Positions 32,066 to 43,194 of a stretch of DNA of 64,000 bases are shown here, in pieces. The position numbers were made by a program, and so were the translations under genes. This stretch comes from Paragorgia papillata (Eukaryota; Cnidaria; Anthozoa; Scleralcyonacea; Coralliidae): positions 1,349,001-1,413,000 of the forward strand of contig JAWNZC010000174.1 of NCBI GenBank assembly GCA_035771165.1. Direction: 5' to 3'. The notes below the pieces were generated by a model that was not told the DNA's origin, did no database searches, and worked only from the letters and a program-made list of their open reading frames with translations. Position 1 is the stretch's first letter, and every line of letters starts with the position of its first letter.

Positions 32066-33707
32066 TGTTTTATTAATTTAGTCGAAACATCTATATCAAG
32101 GCGGCTATCAAGTCGTGTTTATCTTTTATTATGTCAATATATATGTTTACTCTCAAATTGTCAAATTTCTCGGGTTTTTTATCGTATTTTCCAATTCTTC
32201 GATTTCTTCTCTAGATGGGGTCTAGATACCATGGATAAACGCCTTCAATTCGAGCTCGTGTATTTATTGCAAGTCTATAGACTAGTCTGGACTAAAACCA
32301 GACGCGGAGAAAGACTATATATTTCTGTGGAATGAAATCAAAACATATGCTTTGTTCTTTTGACAACACAAATCAATCATATCTCGTTAATTTTTAAAAA
32401 TAACAAAGTGGGCGGAAGACGGTTTTGTTAAGAATTCCTCAACCGGCCTTTCACGAACGGAAATCGCATAGAAAATCGGCCACTTTCATGGGGCAGTTCG
32501 CAGTCCACGTGCGTGCTGGCTCAAGTGAGTTGTCGGCCGTGTATTGATGACGTTTACACGCAAGATATTCGTTCAACGCATGCGTAGCTAATACGGGTCA
32601 GCCCGCATTTCGCGAGCCTCCACAGCCGCCATTTCCGATCGTGATTTTTCTCGCCTTCCCGCTCGCCCGCACCACTGCCCGCGCTGCCAGGTTTAGCGGA
32701 AGGCGGGAACAAATAAAGGCCTTCAGGTTAGCTAAAAATCATCATAATATTTCAAATAATATTTGGAATAAATTAGCATAATTTGCAAAATGAGCTTCTG
32801 ATATGACCCAAAAACCCCAAAATTTGAATAGTAGAGGTGAAGACAATTCAAATTATGTATTGCGGTATTATCTTTGTGGTAATACCATGTTAATTTGTAA
32901 ATTGGCGAAACCCGTTGTTGAGAGTGGTTTTTGGACCGGACGTATTAAGTAGACTCTAGCCAACCCATGACACATGGGCGAAGTAAACGAGCGCTCCAAC
33001 ACATTTAATACGCGATAAACGAAATGAACTGCAAACGTTGCAAAGTAACACATAGGATCGAGATAAACTAACCAAGGAGATACACGGCTCGGAGAATAAT
33101 AAATTAGTCAAAACAAGACACGGACATAAAATAAATGAGGCGAGATACGGGACATGGGATGAACAGCGAAACCTTCAACGGTTTAAGATACAACCTAAAG
33201 CGGAATATAACAACCGATACATGCATGATAGAGGAGCGAAATTAGGCAAAACCGCCCGACACTGGGGAATAAATATCGCAAAAACTAATCCGATCAATAT
33301 GTACAAAATATGCCAAGAAAAGAATTAAAGAACAAACCCAGCGATATTATCAGAACGACCCCCGACACCGGTACGTTAGCGAAAGGGCTCCCAATCGAGC
33401 AATATTTAAATAACACATGGCCCGGGGAAATATAGTTACCACACGATTAATATTGCCTATAAATAAATGGACGCCCAACACGAGACGAGGTTGACATATG
33501 TTTTAGATGAAAAGAATAAACTATCTTAAGCAGGGTAGAACAAGTCGGCACACACTACTGAGTTTGGATAAATGACCGAGCCTCATTAGAAAACCAACTA
33601 AAGGCAGGCGCCGTGTGCAATAAAACATAAAATTCCTGAGCAAGACGAATACGGGTCGGAATAAAATAGAAACCAAAAACAACAAAGCAAAACAACAAAC
33701 GTGATAG

Positions 33708-34022
33708 ACATAGGCGTACGGGCACAAATTTATAGGGGGGGGGGGGGGGGGGCGGAGAACATTTTGCCCGACTGAAACGGAAATTGCCCGACTTTTGATA
33801 TAAAAAACACACTAAGTGCCTGTTGTTCAATATACTTTATCTTCTACAATACACAGATATTAAATTGTTTTGATTACTTTTCCTTATTTTCATCCTATTT
33901 AAAAAAATTTTTCCTATATTTTTGCCCGACTTAGCTTGAAAATTTGCCCGACTTAGCAACATTTCCATTCGTCTGGGGGGGGCAGCTGACCCCCCTGCCC
34001 ACCCCCACCTCGTACGCCTATG
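33708..34022. mobile_element. MITE with ACATAGGCGTACG ends, 315 bp
   Basis: The left end is ACATAGGCGTACGGGC and the right end is the complement of CATAGGCGTACGAGG. It is flanked by the 7-bp direct repeat GTGATAG (33701-33707 and 34023-34029). A poly-G run (33735-33752) and repeated TTGCCCGACTT motifs lie inside. No coding sequence. Confidence 0.78.
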
Positions 34023-34243
34023 GTGATAGAGCGAAGCTGTACGAAACAGAAACGCTACACAGCAACGTAAAGAAAACCAACCTGTGGTTGTGGCGGGTCT
34101 GGATGTACGGCGGCATTGGCTTGGTGCTGTGGAATTCCAACTTCGGCAATTACTTGTCGGTTAGGTTGTGGTATTTCTGCAACACCAACAACATTCAGGG
34201 CGGGGATTTCTGCCTCTGGTTGGGCCAACTCATGAAGAATATC

Positions 34244-35531
34244 CACATCACTGACCTATATATATAACTGGACTGCGTGCTCCTATTACCTTTGAGTTAG
34301 GAAAAGTGTCCCCAAAATCGTTTTCAAAATGGCGGCATTTATGGGTCCTTTTGCTAATGGTGAAGGTCGCTGACCGATACCAAAGAATCTCTAATTCGTG
34401 TTGGACATGTTCGGTATTTCGCTTTTTTTAAGAAAACTAAGCTATTTAGTGGGATAAACTGTACGTATGTTGTACCCAGATGAATTATCTTTCTTCCAGT
34501 ATATTTGATAGCTTCTACAGTGGTTTATTTCTCGAGAAAACATTCGGAGAAGACATTATAATACATACGGGGAAAAAATTCAAAATAGCGGCCGCTATTA
34601 TGATTTGGACATGTTTGGTATTTCGCTTTTTTTAGGGAAACTAAGCTATTTGGTCGGATAAACTGCACGTATGTTATAGCAAGGTGAATTATCTTTCTGC
34701 CAATATATTTTATAACTTCTACAGTGGATTATTTATTGAGAAAATGTTCGGAGTAGAGGGACTAGGCAAACTTTGTCGAATTTTGCCAAGTCCGCATAAT
34801 ATCGTCCTGGTCTCGAGTTTGTGTAAACAAAATATTTGTTGAGCGGCCCGGGATGTTTTCCTGATAAGAGTCTTATTGTAGTTCTGAACTACAATAATAA
34901 TAATCCTAGACAATTACTGTTGTAGCTTTCTAGCAGTCTGAATTAAAAACGTGCCGGCCGGCGGTACCGCACGAACACTTGGCAATAAAATAAACACGAC
35001 TGTCAATACACATGGTCATGGAAATCTACAAACATTTCGTTTTGTGAAGTCATCAGCTCTATAAAGAACCGCTGAAGATCACGAGAAAATCGTAAAGAAG
35101 CGAGGCGTACCGAGTTCTTCTTAGGGGCTGTTTATATGGGAGGCGATATTCCCATTTGGTCAAACAAATAATCCAGCAGTCCTCTTGAGTCGTTCCACAA
35201 GAAATTAACAATGACCAACCTGCATGCATTAACTCTTTCCTGTCCGAATTTATTGGTCTTTACTCTTTAGTATTTTGTTCTGGCTAACGCAGTAACGCCA
35301 GACGATTTTATTCAGCTCTGGGGAAGCCCTCGCATAGGAACGATTTATTAATAAAGTAAGAAAATCGCTTTGTATTTACATAAATATTCTTTTTTCCTAC
35401 GATAAGTACATGTCAGTGGTCGCTACCATTAGCAGAAGGACCCATAAATGCCGCCATTTTGAAAGTGAAAATGGGGACACATTTTTGGTCAGCACCCGCA
35501 GTCCAGTTATATATATAGGTCAGTGATCCAC
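34244..35531. mobile_element. Element with about 120-bp inverted ends and internal duplication
   Basis: ATCACTGACCTATATATATA and ACTGGACTGCG at the left, with GTGTCCCC, TTTCAAAATGGCGGCATTTA and TGGGTCCTTYTGCTAATGGT, are matched by an inverted copy at 35405-35531. CCACATCA occurs at both junctions (34240-34247 and 35532-35539). Inside, a unit of about 200 bp (GGACATGTTYGGTATTTCGC to TTCTACAGTGG) is tandemly duplicated (34402-34525 and 34605-34730). No coding sequence is seen. Confidence 0.7.
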
Positions 35532-35925
35532 ATCAATGGCCTGTGGACGAACCGGGGAAGCCATCGCGGTTTGACGGTAAAGCTCAGCTGTAGCACCACG
35601 AACGGTTGTACCCAAAGAAAATCCAAACTCTTGATAAACCTACACTATCGTATGGGCGTTCTAAGCGTAAATGCTAGTTTCTGTGGGTTAGTTTTAAGCT
35701 AACACATTGTTAAAAGAGTTATGTTAGGGCAAAATGCTAGGGTCACGTGTTCAAGAAGACAGAAATGGTTCAAATAAGCCGAACATAGATGAAGTTGTTT
35801 AGTAAATAACATATTCGCTACAGTTTACACATCTCTTTCGGACTCCTAATCTCGGGTGGTACAAAGACAGGAAGAAACAACATTCGTAAAGCAGTTATTC
35901 ACAAATGCTCAAGTAATCCCCGGGC

Positions 35926-36000
35926 GTAGGGCCGAAGGGCGTAGGGCCGAAGGCCCGGGTGCTGATCTCGACATGCGTGTAGTCCACTTTACACGCGTGT
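35926..36000. repeat. Dispersed repeat with GGGCCGAAGGCCCGGG centre
   Basis: GGGCGTAGGGCCGAA is duplicated in tandem and is followed by GTGCTGATCTCGACATGCGT and AGTCCACTTTACACGCG, which match a copy at 29548-29585. Confidence 0.55.
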
Positions 36001-36063
36001 AGAAAAAGCGAGGGAGACGAAATCTGGGAAATAGTTTGTATATATATATATATATATATATAG

Positions 36064-36430
36064 TGATATTGGGTATTTCACTCGATTACATAGCGTGTTC
36101 TAATTAAGGATTTTGGGTGAAGGAAAATTCGAGTGTAGAATATATACATTTTAATACCAAACCGGGACCAGTTGCGAAAAATGCAACTACACAGGCCTTC
36201 CGGCAGGAATTGAACCCACGACCTTGCGATTCTAGTGCAATGCTCTGACCACTGAGCCACGGAGGGCGTTGCCGAGAGCTTGATCGCGAGTTCTGTATAT
36301 ATAATAAGGTGGTAATGCCAGGAGAGAATTGGGTATATTATAAGTGATATTGGGCATTTCACTCGATTACATAGCATGTTCTAAGGATTTTGAGTGAAGG
36401 AAAATTCGAGTGTAGAATATATACATTTTA
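36064..36430 (-). mobile_element. tRNA-derived SINE, copy 1
   Basis: The minus strand holds a tRNA-like head (about 36195-36267): GCCCTCCGTGGCTCAGTGGT, anticodon-like loop CTAGAAT, and GGGTTCAATTCC. The RNA polymerase III A box (TGGCTCAGTGG) and B box (GGTTCAATTCC) are both present. The body (TTCGCAACTGGTCCCGGTTT to CACTCGAATTTTCCTTCACC) is shared with the inverted copy. The head cannot be a true serine tRNA because it lacks the long variable arm. It lies next to (TA)n. Confidence 0.78.
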
Positions 36431-36786
36431 AGACCACTTTAATACACTTTAAGGTCTTAAAATGTATATATTCTACACTCGAATTTTCTTTCACCCAAAA
36501 TCCTTAGAACATGCTATGTAATCGAGTGAAATGCCCAATATCACTTATAATATACCCAATTCTCTCTTGGCATTACCACCTTATTATATATACAGAACTC
36601 GCGATCAAGATGTCGGCAACGCCCTCCGTGGCTCAGTGGTCAGAGCATTGCACTAGAATCGCAAGGTCGTTGGTTCAATTCCTGCCAGAAGGCCTGTGTA
36701 GTTGATTTTTCGCAACTGGTCCCGGTTTGGTCTTAAAATGTATATATTCAACACTCGAATTTTCCTTCACCCAAAATCCTTAGAAC

Positions 36787-36788
<2 letters not shown>
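36431..36788 (+). mobile_element. tRNA-derived SINE, copy 2 (inverted)
   Basis: Plus-strand copy of the same SINE with the head at 36621-36693. It forms a near-palindrome with copy 1 over about 300 bases, meeting at 36430. A and B boxes are kept (TGGCTCAGTGG, GGTTCAATTCC). It ends at (TA)n/(TG)n (36787-36820). Confidence 0.78.
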
Positions 36789-36820
<32 letters not shown>

Positions 36821-38860
36821 TTGGTACGGTGTCACGCGGTAAGAATAGTTGGACACTGGTGACTAGCGACGAAGAAAACTATTAAAACTCTCAAACGAAT
36901 GGTATTTTGCTTTCGTTTATTTAAACGAGACGAAATGGAGCACGAAGAAAAGAAGGATACAAACAACACGTTTAATATATCTTGAAGAGAAACCAGAGAA
37001 CTTGAAGAAACCAAACACCGTATGGTAAAACAAAAACTCGATCTGAATTCCAGTGTTTGTAGTCACTCCGTGGTCAAATTATTTTAAAATAACGGTAGGA
37101 TTCTTGTTGTTTTCAAGTTTTCGCTTAACCTAAACAATATACAGCTTCACGTTTTCGTGCTTTCCTTTTGCTCGTCCAAACCATAAATCAGCTTAACTAA
37201 AGCTAACTTAAAACACTACTTTTATAAGCTTATGTAGACGTAATGTTTTTCATTGGCATTGCATGCACCTTTAACCTTTTATTATTAAATACTCATGGAC
37301 TTTGGCGATTTTTGTGGCTGTATTTCCAAATTTTTGACTGAAACTTTGTCTGTCTAATACTGCTTTCTAGAATCTACCGAATTGTTTTTATCTCGGACTC
37401 TATTATAAATGTAATTTTTGAGCTGTTGACTTTTAATTCTGCCTTTGCAAAATATGTATGCATAGGGAAGCCATTTAAAGCTTGCTAAAAATAATCCCTT
37501 TTGAAACATCCTAAAAACATATTTTGTACAACCAGAATTTAATAATGAAATCTAAGTTTTGCTTTGATATGTTAAATCAGTTTAGTCATCTTATCCATAT
37601 TAAAATTTATGAAATTATCTTGAGGATTATCATTTTGGGGTGGGTGGGGGTGTTTCAAAAAAGCATTTAATAAAAGCGGGCGAGGGTTGTTGCATTCATG
37701 TATTTCTAGTAATACATCTATGTCCAGAGAACATTAAACATTTCTACTCGGAGTACCTAGATACGTTTTCGTAAATAGAGTGGCTAGTTCCGGATTGGAT
37801 ATTCGACAGTATTAATCCAAAAACGCGAAACTTATTTATTTTTGACGCCATGATGGGAGAGAGAGATTCGATTATTGGGAAATTATTTACTAAGAAATCC
37901 CACCATGGGAATCTTAGCATGATTTACCTTGTACAGAATCTGTTTCACGAAAGTAAAAATCATCGTACTATTTCATTAAACGCTAATTAAAACAAAGAAC
38001 GCGTTAGAGGTGCTAGTCAAGTTATTCATTTAGCTAAACAACTTTATCCCAACAATGTCAAGTTTTTTCAGCAGGCCTATCACCTGGCCACAAGGCAGCA
38101 ATTTTCGTTATTTATTGACTTAACGCCAACGTGTGCGGACGAAAAACGGCTGAGGTTTGGCATATTTCCTGAAAATAAATATTACATATATACACCACAA
38201 TTCAAACGTAATAAAACAGTTGTTCCTATGCCGTAGTTCCTCATTTAATCATGTCAGTTCGTCTAAACTCCGACTTTTTTAAAGTATTACAAATAAAGTG
38301 CACCCCTGTCTGCGGATTCAGACTTATGATTAAAAAAGAAACAAAAAACAAAACAAAAAACAAAACAAAAAACGAGATGAGAGTTGACAAACATTTTGAA
38401 AGCCAAAACCCCTTGTCGGTAAGCAAAAAGTGCAACTAAACCAAACATATATACAAGCTACTTTTTAAAGGATAGTTCTGGATAGCTTTATGTTGTATTT
38501 GTATGTTCCTTGAGTTTATTCTTGTTTGGGAAGAGATATGTTTTAACTGGCCGTTTTGAGCTTGCTTTATTCGACAACAAACACGGAAGAAAAAAAGAAG
38601 TTGAAATTTTCCACGGAACCTTTGTTTCATTTGTTGAACTTTTACTTTAAAAATAATAAAATTTTTGTGTAAACATTTTTCTCAAAGCCATTTTTGCTTC
38701 AAAAGAGTTAATTTATTTTATTTTAATTACTTTAGCTGATAATAACATACAAATTCAACCAGCAGCTCAGGAGCACTAGCACAGTTTGAGCCAATTACGT
38801 TAGTGACCTATTAATACATTGATTACAGTACAAACTCGCTCCCCCCACGCCCAAACTCCC
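36821..38860. other. Unrecognised stretch
   Basis: AT-rich, with short frames only. It includes a G-rich tract (37637-37652), the third fragment of the 290-bp duplicated unit (37668-37712) and an A-rich CAAAACAAAAAA tract (38340-38370). A segment at 36890-37060 shares short motifs with 30480-30800 (AAACCAAACRCCGTA, CAGTGTTTG). No domain is recognised. Confidence 0.4.
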
Positions 38861-39858
38861 CCCCCCCCCCCGCCCAGTTATCGGCGTGTGTAGCGAACAC
38901 TTCGTGCTACTTTAAGCCGTCGGAAGAGCTAACAACAGATCTCATTTTCGGAGGGTGGCTGAAAGGGGGGGGGGCGGTAATCAGTGGCTTCCACCTCTCT
39001 TTGTCAGAGGTGGGGGGGATTAAAAGCGTGAATTTCTGTATAAACAACATACACAATAATGCTAATATAGTACATGCAATAAAACAAACCCTTGCCTGGA
39101 CCCTGAACCCCGTATGACCCACTTAGTTACCCTGAAAATTATAGCAGCTTATTGAGATATGAATCTTTTTAGTGACAATACCTATCTCAAATTTAAGGGC
39201 AAAATGCTCTACAGTATCGCTTCACTATAACTGAAACTTCTTTTGTGATAATCAGTGCTAATCAGTACAGTATTTTTCTTGAATCACGGTTGGATAATTC
39301 AATCGGTCATTACTAGGGTTTCCAGAGTAATTTCAGTAAAGTGCTCTCAATTCGTCAGAATTTATGCCAAAAAAAAAATAGATATCGTTAAAAAGCTATT
39401 AGTTTGTAGAAAACAATGTTGCATTTAATTTTTCGATAAACACAAGCCAATAATGCTTCACTCGGGGCGACTTAAGAACAAAGCGTTTCATTTTGTTCAA
39501 AAAACATTTTCCGTCGTTCGATTCCGAGATATGTTTCCAGCAAAACGGTGTCAGCGTGTGTTTTTTTCTTATTTTGTGTTGCCTGCTTTCGATTTTATGA
39601 CTTATTTTGTCCGAATGTTGTTCGAAAAATAGCATTTTCAACCGTTAGTTGTCAATAAAATCAACAAAACTCGACATATCATAAAATGCTGGTTTTGGGG
39701 AAGTTTATCTCAGAATTGAACTGCAAAAAAACCCATTTTAAACAAGATAAAAATATTTTTTACTTGATTCACTCTGAATGAAGCCCTTGTATTCTACATA
39801 TTAATAGCTTTCCAACGATATCTATTTTATTGTTGTTACATGAATTGAGAGCGCTTTA
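38861..39858. other. Unrecognised stretch with poly-C/poly-G tracts
   Basis: Poly-C (38858-38872) and poly-G (38963-38973) runs bracket a TAAGCCGTCGGAAGAGC segment. They may mark a decayed MITE, but matching ends were not found. No gene is recognised. Confidence 0.35.
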
Positions 39859-39860
39859 AG

Positions 39861-40165
39861 GTGAGGTAATACGGGCAACATTTTTCTTCAACTTTCAACG
39901 CAACTTGAAAAGCGTTGTTGAACGTATTACCATCCACCTTAAACGTTGTCACGCAACAATGATTTTCTTGTAATGAAATTGAAAAAATTTGTTGAAAAAA
40001 GTAGACTCCAGTTCTACTTGCTGCACTATGATGTTTTAACTTGCAATAAAATCATTGTTGCGTGACAATGTTTAAGTTGGGTGGTAATACGTGCAACAAT
40101 GCTATCCAACCTGCAACGCAACAATATTGCAGCAATTTGTTGCTCGTATTACTTCACCTTTACCG
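39861..40165. mobile_element. Palindromic MITE with AGGTGARGTAATACG ends, copy 1
   Basis: The ends AGGTGAGGTAATACGGGCAA and the complement AGGTGAAGTAATACGAGCAA bracket inverted arms made of GCAACGCAACTT and ACGTTGTCACGCAACAATGA around a GTAGACTCCAGTT centre. A second copy lies at 52908-53244. Confidence 0.8.
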
Positions 40166-40424
40166 AAATGAACCTGCAAACCTTAACGAAGACCCAGTTA
40201 AGTTGTGTTTTTTTAAACATTTTAAAAGGCGTGCATGTTAGAAACACACTTTAATGTGTGTTAAACATACCCTAAGATTAGTTTAGTGAAATATTTTCAT
40301 TGAAGGACTTTTCCTTTTGATTTTATAGTGAATTATCCATTTCACTAGTGCAAAATTCTTCAAAACAATGTTGAAAAAATGGCCAACCATTATTCATTAT
40401 TTAGTTATTTTCATTTCTTCTTTT
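40166..40424. other. Spacer 3' of the 40.4-kb exons
   Basis: AT-rich sequence, probably the 3' untranslated region of the minus-strand transcript ending at 40425. No polyadenylation signal is assigned with confidence. Confidence 0.3.
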
Positions 40425-41016
40425 TTACTGTATATTTATTTGCGTTTCTTTTTGCGGCTGTGCTTCATACGATCTTTCCAAACTATTGTAAATAGGAGTG
40501 CTGGTCTCGTCAATGGCTCCTTTTCCACTTAATTTGCCTTCATCATTGTCAGTTTCCTGAACATTCTTCAGTTTGTTGTATGGCATAAATACACTTCTGA
40601 CACGCTGCAAAACATCATACGCATGACGCCCAAACTCATCCACGTTCCCCCATGCGTTTCTCAACCAATCGATCGCAATTGGAGGTAATAACTGAAGTTT
40701 GGTATACCAAGGTTTTATGGATTCAAGAATGTTAACATAAGCACGTTGGTGTATGACTATTCATCGGCAGAGGCCTGGTGATGGCTTTCCATCGCTTGTA
40801 AAATTTTGATAATTGTGCGCGCCATGAGATGGGGATTCATTTACTGTTGAATTCTCGCCTGGTCGAGCACTTCGCAACAGTTGTGGGTCAAAATTTAAAA
40901 CTGCGTATGGAACATAATCTACAAAATTTAAGGACATTGGGATCAATCGACTTACCATATACTCGCAGTGTTCCTCTTATGAATGTTATTGGACAAAATG
41001 ATGTTAGTTCACTACA
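40425..41016 (-). CDS. Unrecognised protein, two spliced 3'-terminal exons
   Basis: Exon 41016-40956 (61 bp) follows acceptor AATTTTCAG, is open only in phase 0, and encodes CSELTSFCPITFIRGTLRVY. Its donor is G|GTAAGT. A 199-bp intron follows, containing the in-frame TGA that would otherwise stop the protein. Exon 40756-40425 continues in phase 1 with VIHQRAYVNILESIKPWYTK, LQLLPPIAIDWLRNAWGNVD and EFGRHAYDVLQRVRSVF, then an acidic, polar tail with TPIYNSLE and a stop. The phase match across the join is strong evidence for a real gene. I do not recognise the family. It might be the cytoplasmic end of the receptor at 44-56 kb, but that model ends in phase 1 and would need another exon, which I could not find. 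Confidence 0.6.
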
Positions 41017-41686
41017 CTGAAAATTAGTTCTTAAATTTAATTATAATAAAATTTATTTCTCGCAATTAAATAAAATCAAAATTTCCAATTTATGACGTTT
41101 TGGTTAATAAACATACTTAGTTACTCTGGTAATCCAAGTAACTAGAGCAAGTTTTTGTAACAAGATGATTAATTCCGGCAAAACACAATCGTATCATCCA
41201 CTCGTTATCTCGTTTCAATACTGTGCCAAATTAACTTGGAAGTTAGTGACGTCACAAGTTAGATAAATATTAGAGAATCACACTTTTGCCGATAGTGTTA
41301 GCCGAGTGCTTTCCATACTTTTGAAATTATTGTAGTGCTTTGATGTAAAAACGTTATTCATTAAAAACAAACTTCAGACATGCATACATATAGACATACC
41401 TATTAAGTTAATATTTTTCTTTAAACAGCAAGTGACGTCATCATGAGTATCAAAATAATTTCCAAGATGGCGGATGATTATTTGTCGAAATTAGCAATGT
41501 TATTCTTGGCAAAAATTGTTCATATTATTTGAATTCGATTAGTATGTTCATTAATCAGAACGTCATAAATTGAAATTTTTTATTATTGTTGCTTTTATCT
41601 TTAACATATATCATATTTGCACATAATTGTCACTATATAATATCATCATTTGCACCAAAGTCAACCTAGCTAAACGTTTCAATCAT
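41017..41686. other. Unrecognised stretch
   Basis: AT-rich sequence with no open frame of note. TTTATTATAATTAAATTTAA and AAAATTTCCAATTTATGACG motifs occur near 41040-41095 and again inverted near 41555-41585, suggesting a decayed inverted-repeat element of about 550 bp. Confidence 0.4.
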
Positions 41687-41764
41687 CTGAGTCTCAGTAG
41701 CTCAATGGTTAGGGTGCCTCACCGGTGATCAAAATGTTGTGAGTTCGATTCCTGCTTGGCAACT
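41687..41764 (+). repeat. tRNA-like SINE head
   Basis: GTCTCAGTAGCTCAATGGTT and GAGTTCGATTCC form A- and B-box-like elements in a tRNA-like stretch. The acceptor arms do not pair well, so it is a SINE head or tRNA pseudogene, not a tRNA gene. Confidence 0.6.
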
Positions 41765-41971
41765 AGGGAACTGATTTTCTGAGTAAAGTAGCTCAAAAGA
41801 CATTTACATACAAGTAAATTATTGTACTGTAGTTTTTGTTTAAAGGGTTATAATTTAAAAAAATGAAAAACGAACAGACCTATTTGATAAAATTTTTCAG
41901 ACAAATTTAGAGATAATTTGTCTTTACGTGAAGCACTCAGATATCTGCAACGTAACTTTGCATAATGTTTC

Positions 41972-42107
41972 AGGCTATGTGCACACGGTAACGTTTCCGA
42001 GCGTTTTCGTATTGTTTACTGTTCTCAAGGGAATCGAAAACAATCAGCCATTACTTGAAACAATACGAAAACGCTTGGAAACGTTACCATGTGCACATAG
42101 TCTTAAT
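41972..42107. repeat. Foldback MITE, 45-bp arms
   Basis: GGCTATGTGCACACGGTAAC, GTTTCCGAGCGTTTTCGTAT and TGTTT at the left are mirrored by AAACAATACGAAAACGCTTG, GAAACGTTACCATGTGCACA and TAG at the right. Confidence 0.82.
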
Positions 42108-42470
42108 ATTGTAAAGTTGGAAATATCATTCTGAAATTATTAATAATTGTCTTCCTATATAGATACAGATTTGTTTGTGAAATAAGTTTAATAAGATAAG
42201 ATTTTGTTTTATTCAATTTTCAATTACTTCGAAGTTCATTATAAATATTCGGCTTCGCTTCGTATATTCAACTCCTCTCGATGTTTGGAAATCGGCGAAA
42301 AAAGACTTACAGCTCGTGTTTGAATGATTACGGTCATAAAACTATCCAAGAAAGGCAGTCACATAAAACTAAAGTCACATGAAGAATGATTTGTACATTG
42401 AAGTCTGATAATAACTTCTTGTTTAATTAACGTTAAATTTAATAATATATTTTATTATATGGAGAAGAGC

Positions 42471-43194
42471 AACCTCGTCCCCAGGGCGTTTGAGGAAGGA
42501 AGCGAGAAGGCCGATCAAACGCCCTGGCAAAGGCTGGAATCACGTGAGAAAATATTCCAATATATTTGGAAAATTTTCCCGCCAGATTGATCACCGGGCT
42601 TCCGGTCTATGTACGTCAGCTTATATATTTGAATGAACTGAATTCATTAAATAAGCCGTTGTACAAGTCAATACAATTTATTGTCTCTACGAGAAATCCA
42701 ACATGCTAAATTAGCTCAAAATAATCTTAACACGCTGAAATAAACAAATACACTTGCCTGGGTTGTTTGTGGGGAGTTTGCGATGATATGTCGGTTAAGT
42801 TTCGTGATTGCTCCGCCAATATCATTATTACGGCTTGGTCTGCAGCAATCACGAAACTCTTCAAACCAACATATCATCGCAAATTCGCCACAAACAACAA
42901 CCCAGGCAAGTGTATTTTGTTTATTTCAATGTGTTAAGGTTATTTTGAGCTATTTTAGCATGTTGGATTTCTCGTAGAGACGATAAATTGTATTGACTTG
43001 TACAACGACTTATTTAATTAATTCAGTTCATTCAAATATTTAAGCGGACGTACATACGACGGGAAGCCCGGTGGTCAATCTGGCGGGAACATTTTCCAAA
43101 TTTATTGGAATATTTTCGCACGTGATTCCAGCCTTTGCCAGGGCGTTTGATCGGCCTGCTCGCTTCCTTCCCCAAACGCCCTGGGGACGAGGTT
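42471..43194. repeat. Giant near-palindrome, 724 bp, about 345-bp arms
   Basis: Outer arms AACCTCGTCCCCAGGGCGTT / AACGCCCTGGGGACGAGGTT, middle arms (GCATGTTGGATTTCTCGTAG and TACACTTGCCTGGGTTGTTT and their complements) and an inner stem GTTTCGTGATTGCT / AGCAATCACGAAAC lie in mirror order around a centre near 42832. Divergence between arms is modest. It is bounded by TTTATTATATGG on the left, as in the hairpin family at 26 and 48 kb. No coding sequence. Confidence 0.88.

Larger units (their letters stand above)
28605..32737. mobile_element. 4.1-kb element with about 85-bp terminal inverted repeats and RecQ-like helicase remains
   Basis: The left arm has CAGGCCTTTATTTGTTCCCG, CCTTCCGCTAAACCCGGCAG and GAGCGAGAAGGCGAGAAAAA. 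The right arm (32640-32737) is the inverse: CTCGCCTTCCCGCTCGCCCG, CTGCCAGGTTTAGCGGAAGG and CGGGAACAAATAAAGGCC. Inside the left end, on the plus strand, is a decayed RecQ-like helicase (28907-29375). The rest holds AT-rich sequence, a hairpin region near 29620-29720 and a tandem duplication (31497-32065). Cnidarian DNA transposons that carry helicases (Academ-like and others) are a possible source, but no transposase is recognised. Confidence 0.65.

Noticed and set aside
33944..34267. Open frame of 107 codons on the plus strand
   Set aside because: It spans a MITE end and the next element's end, with no domain and no codon or splice support.
36195..36267. Possible functional tRNA gene (anticodon-like AGA)
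   Set aside because: The acceptor stem has mismatches, there is no long variable arm as a serine tRNA needs, and the sequence is continuous with a SINE body present twice.
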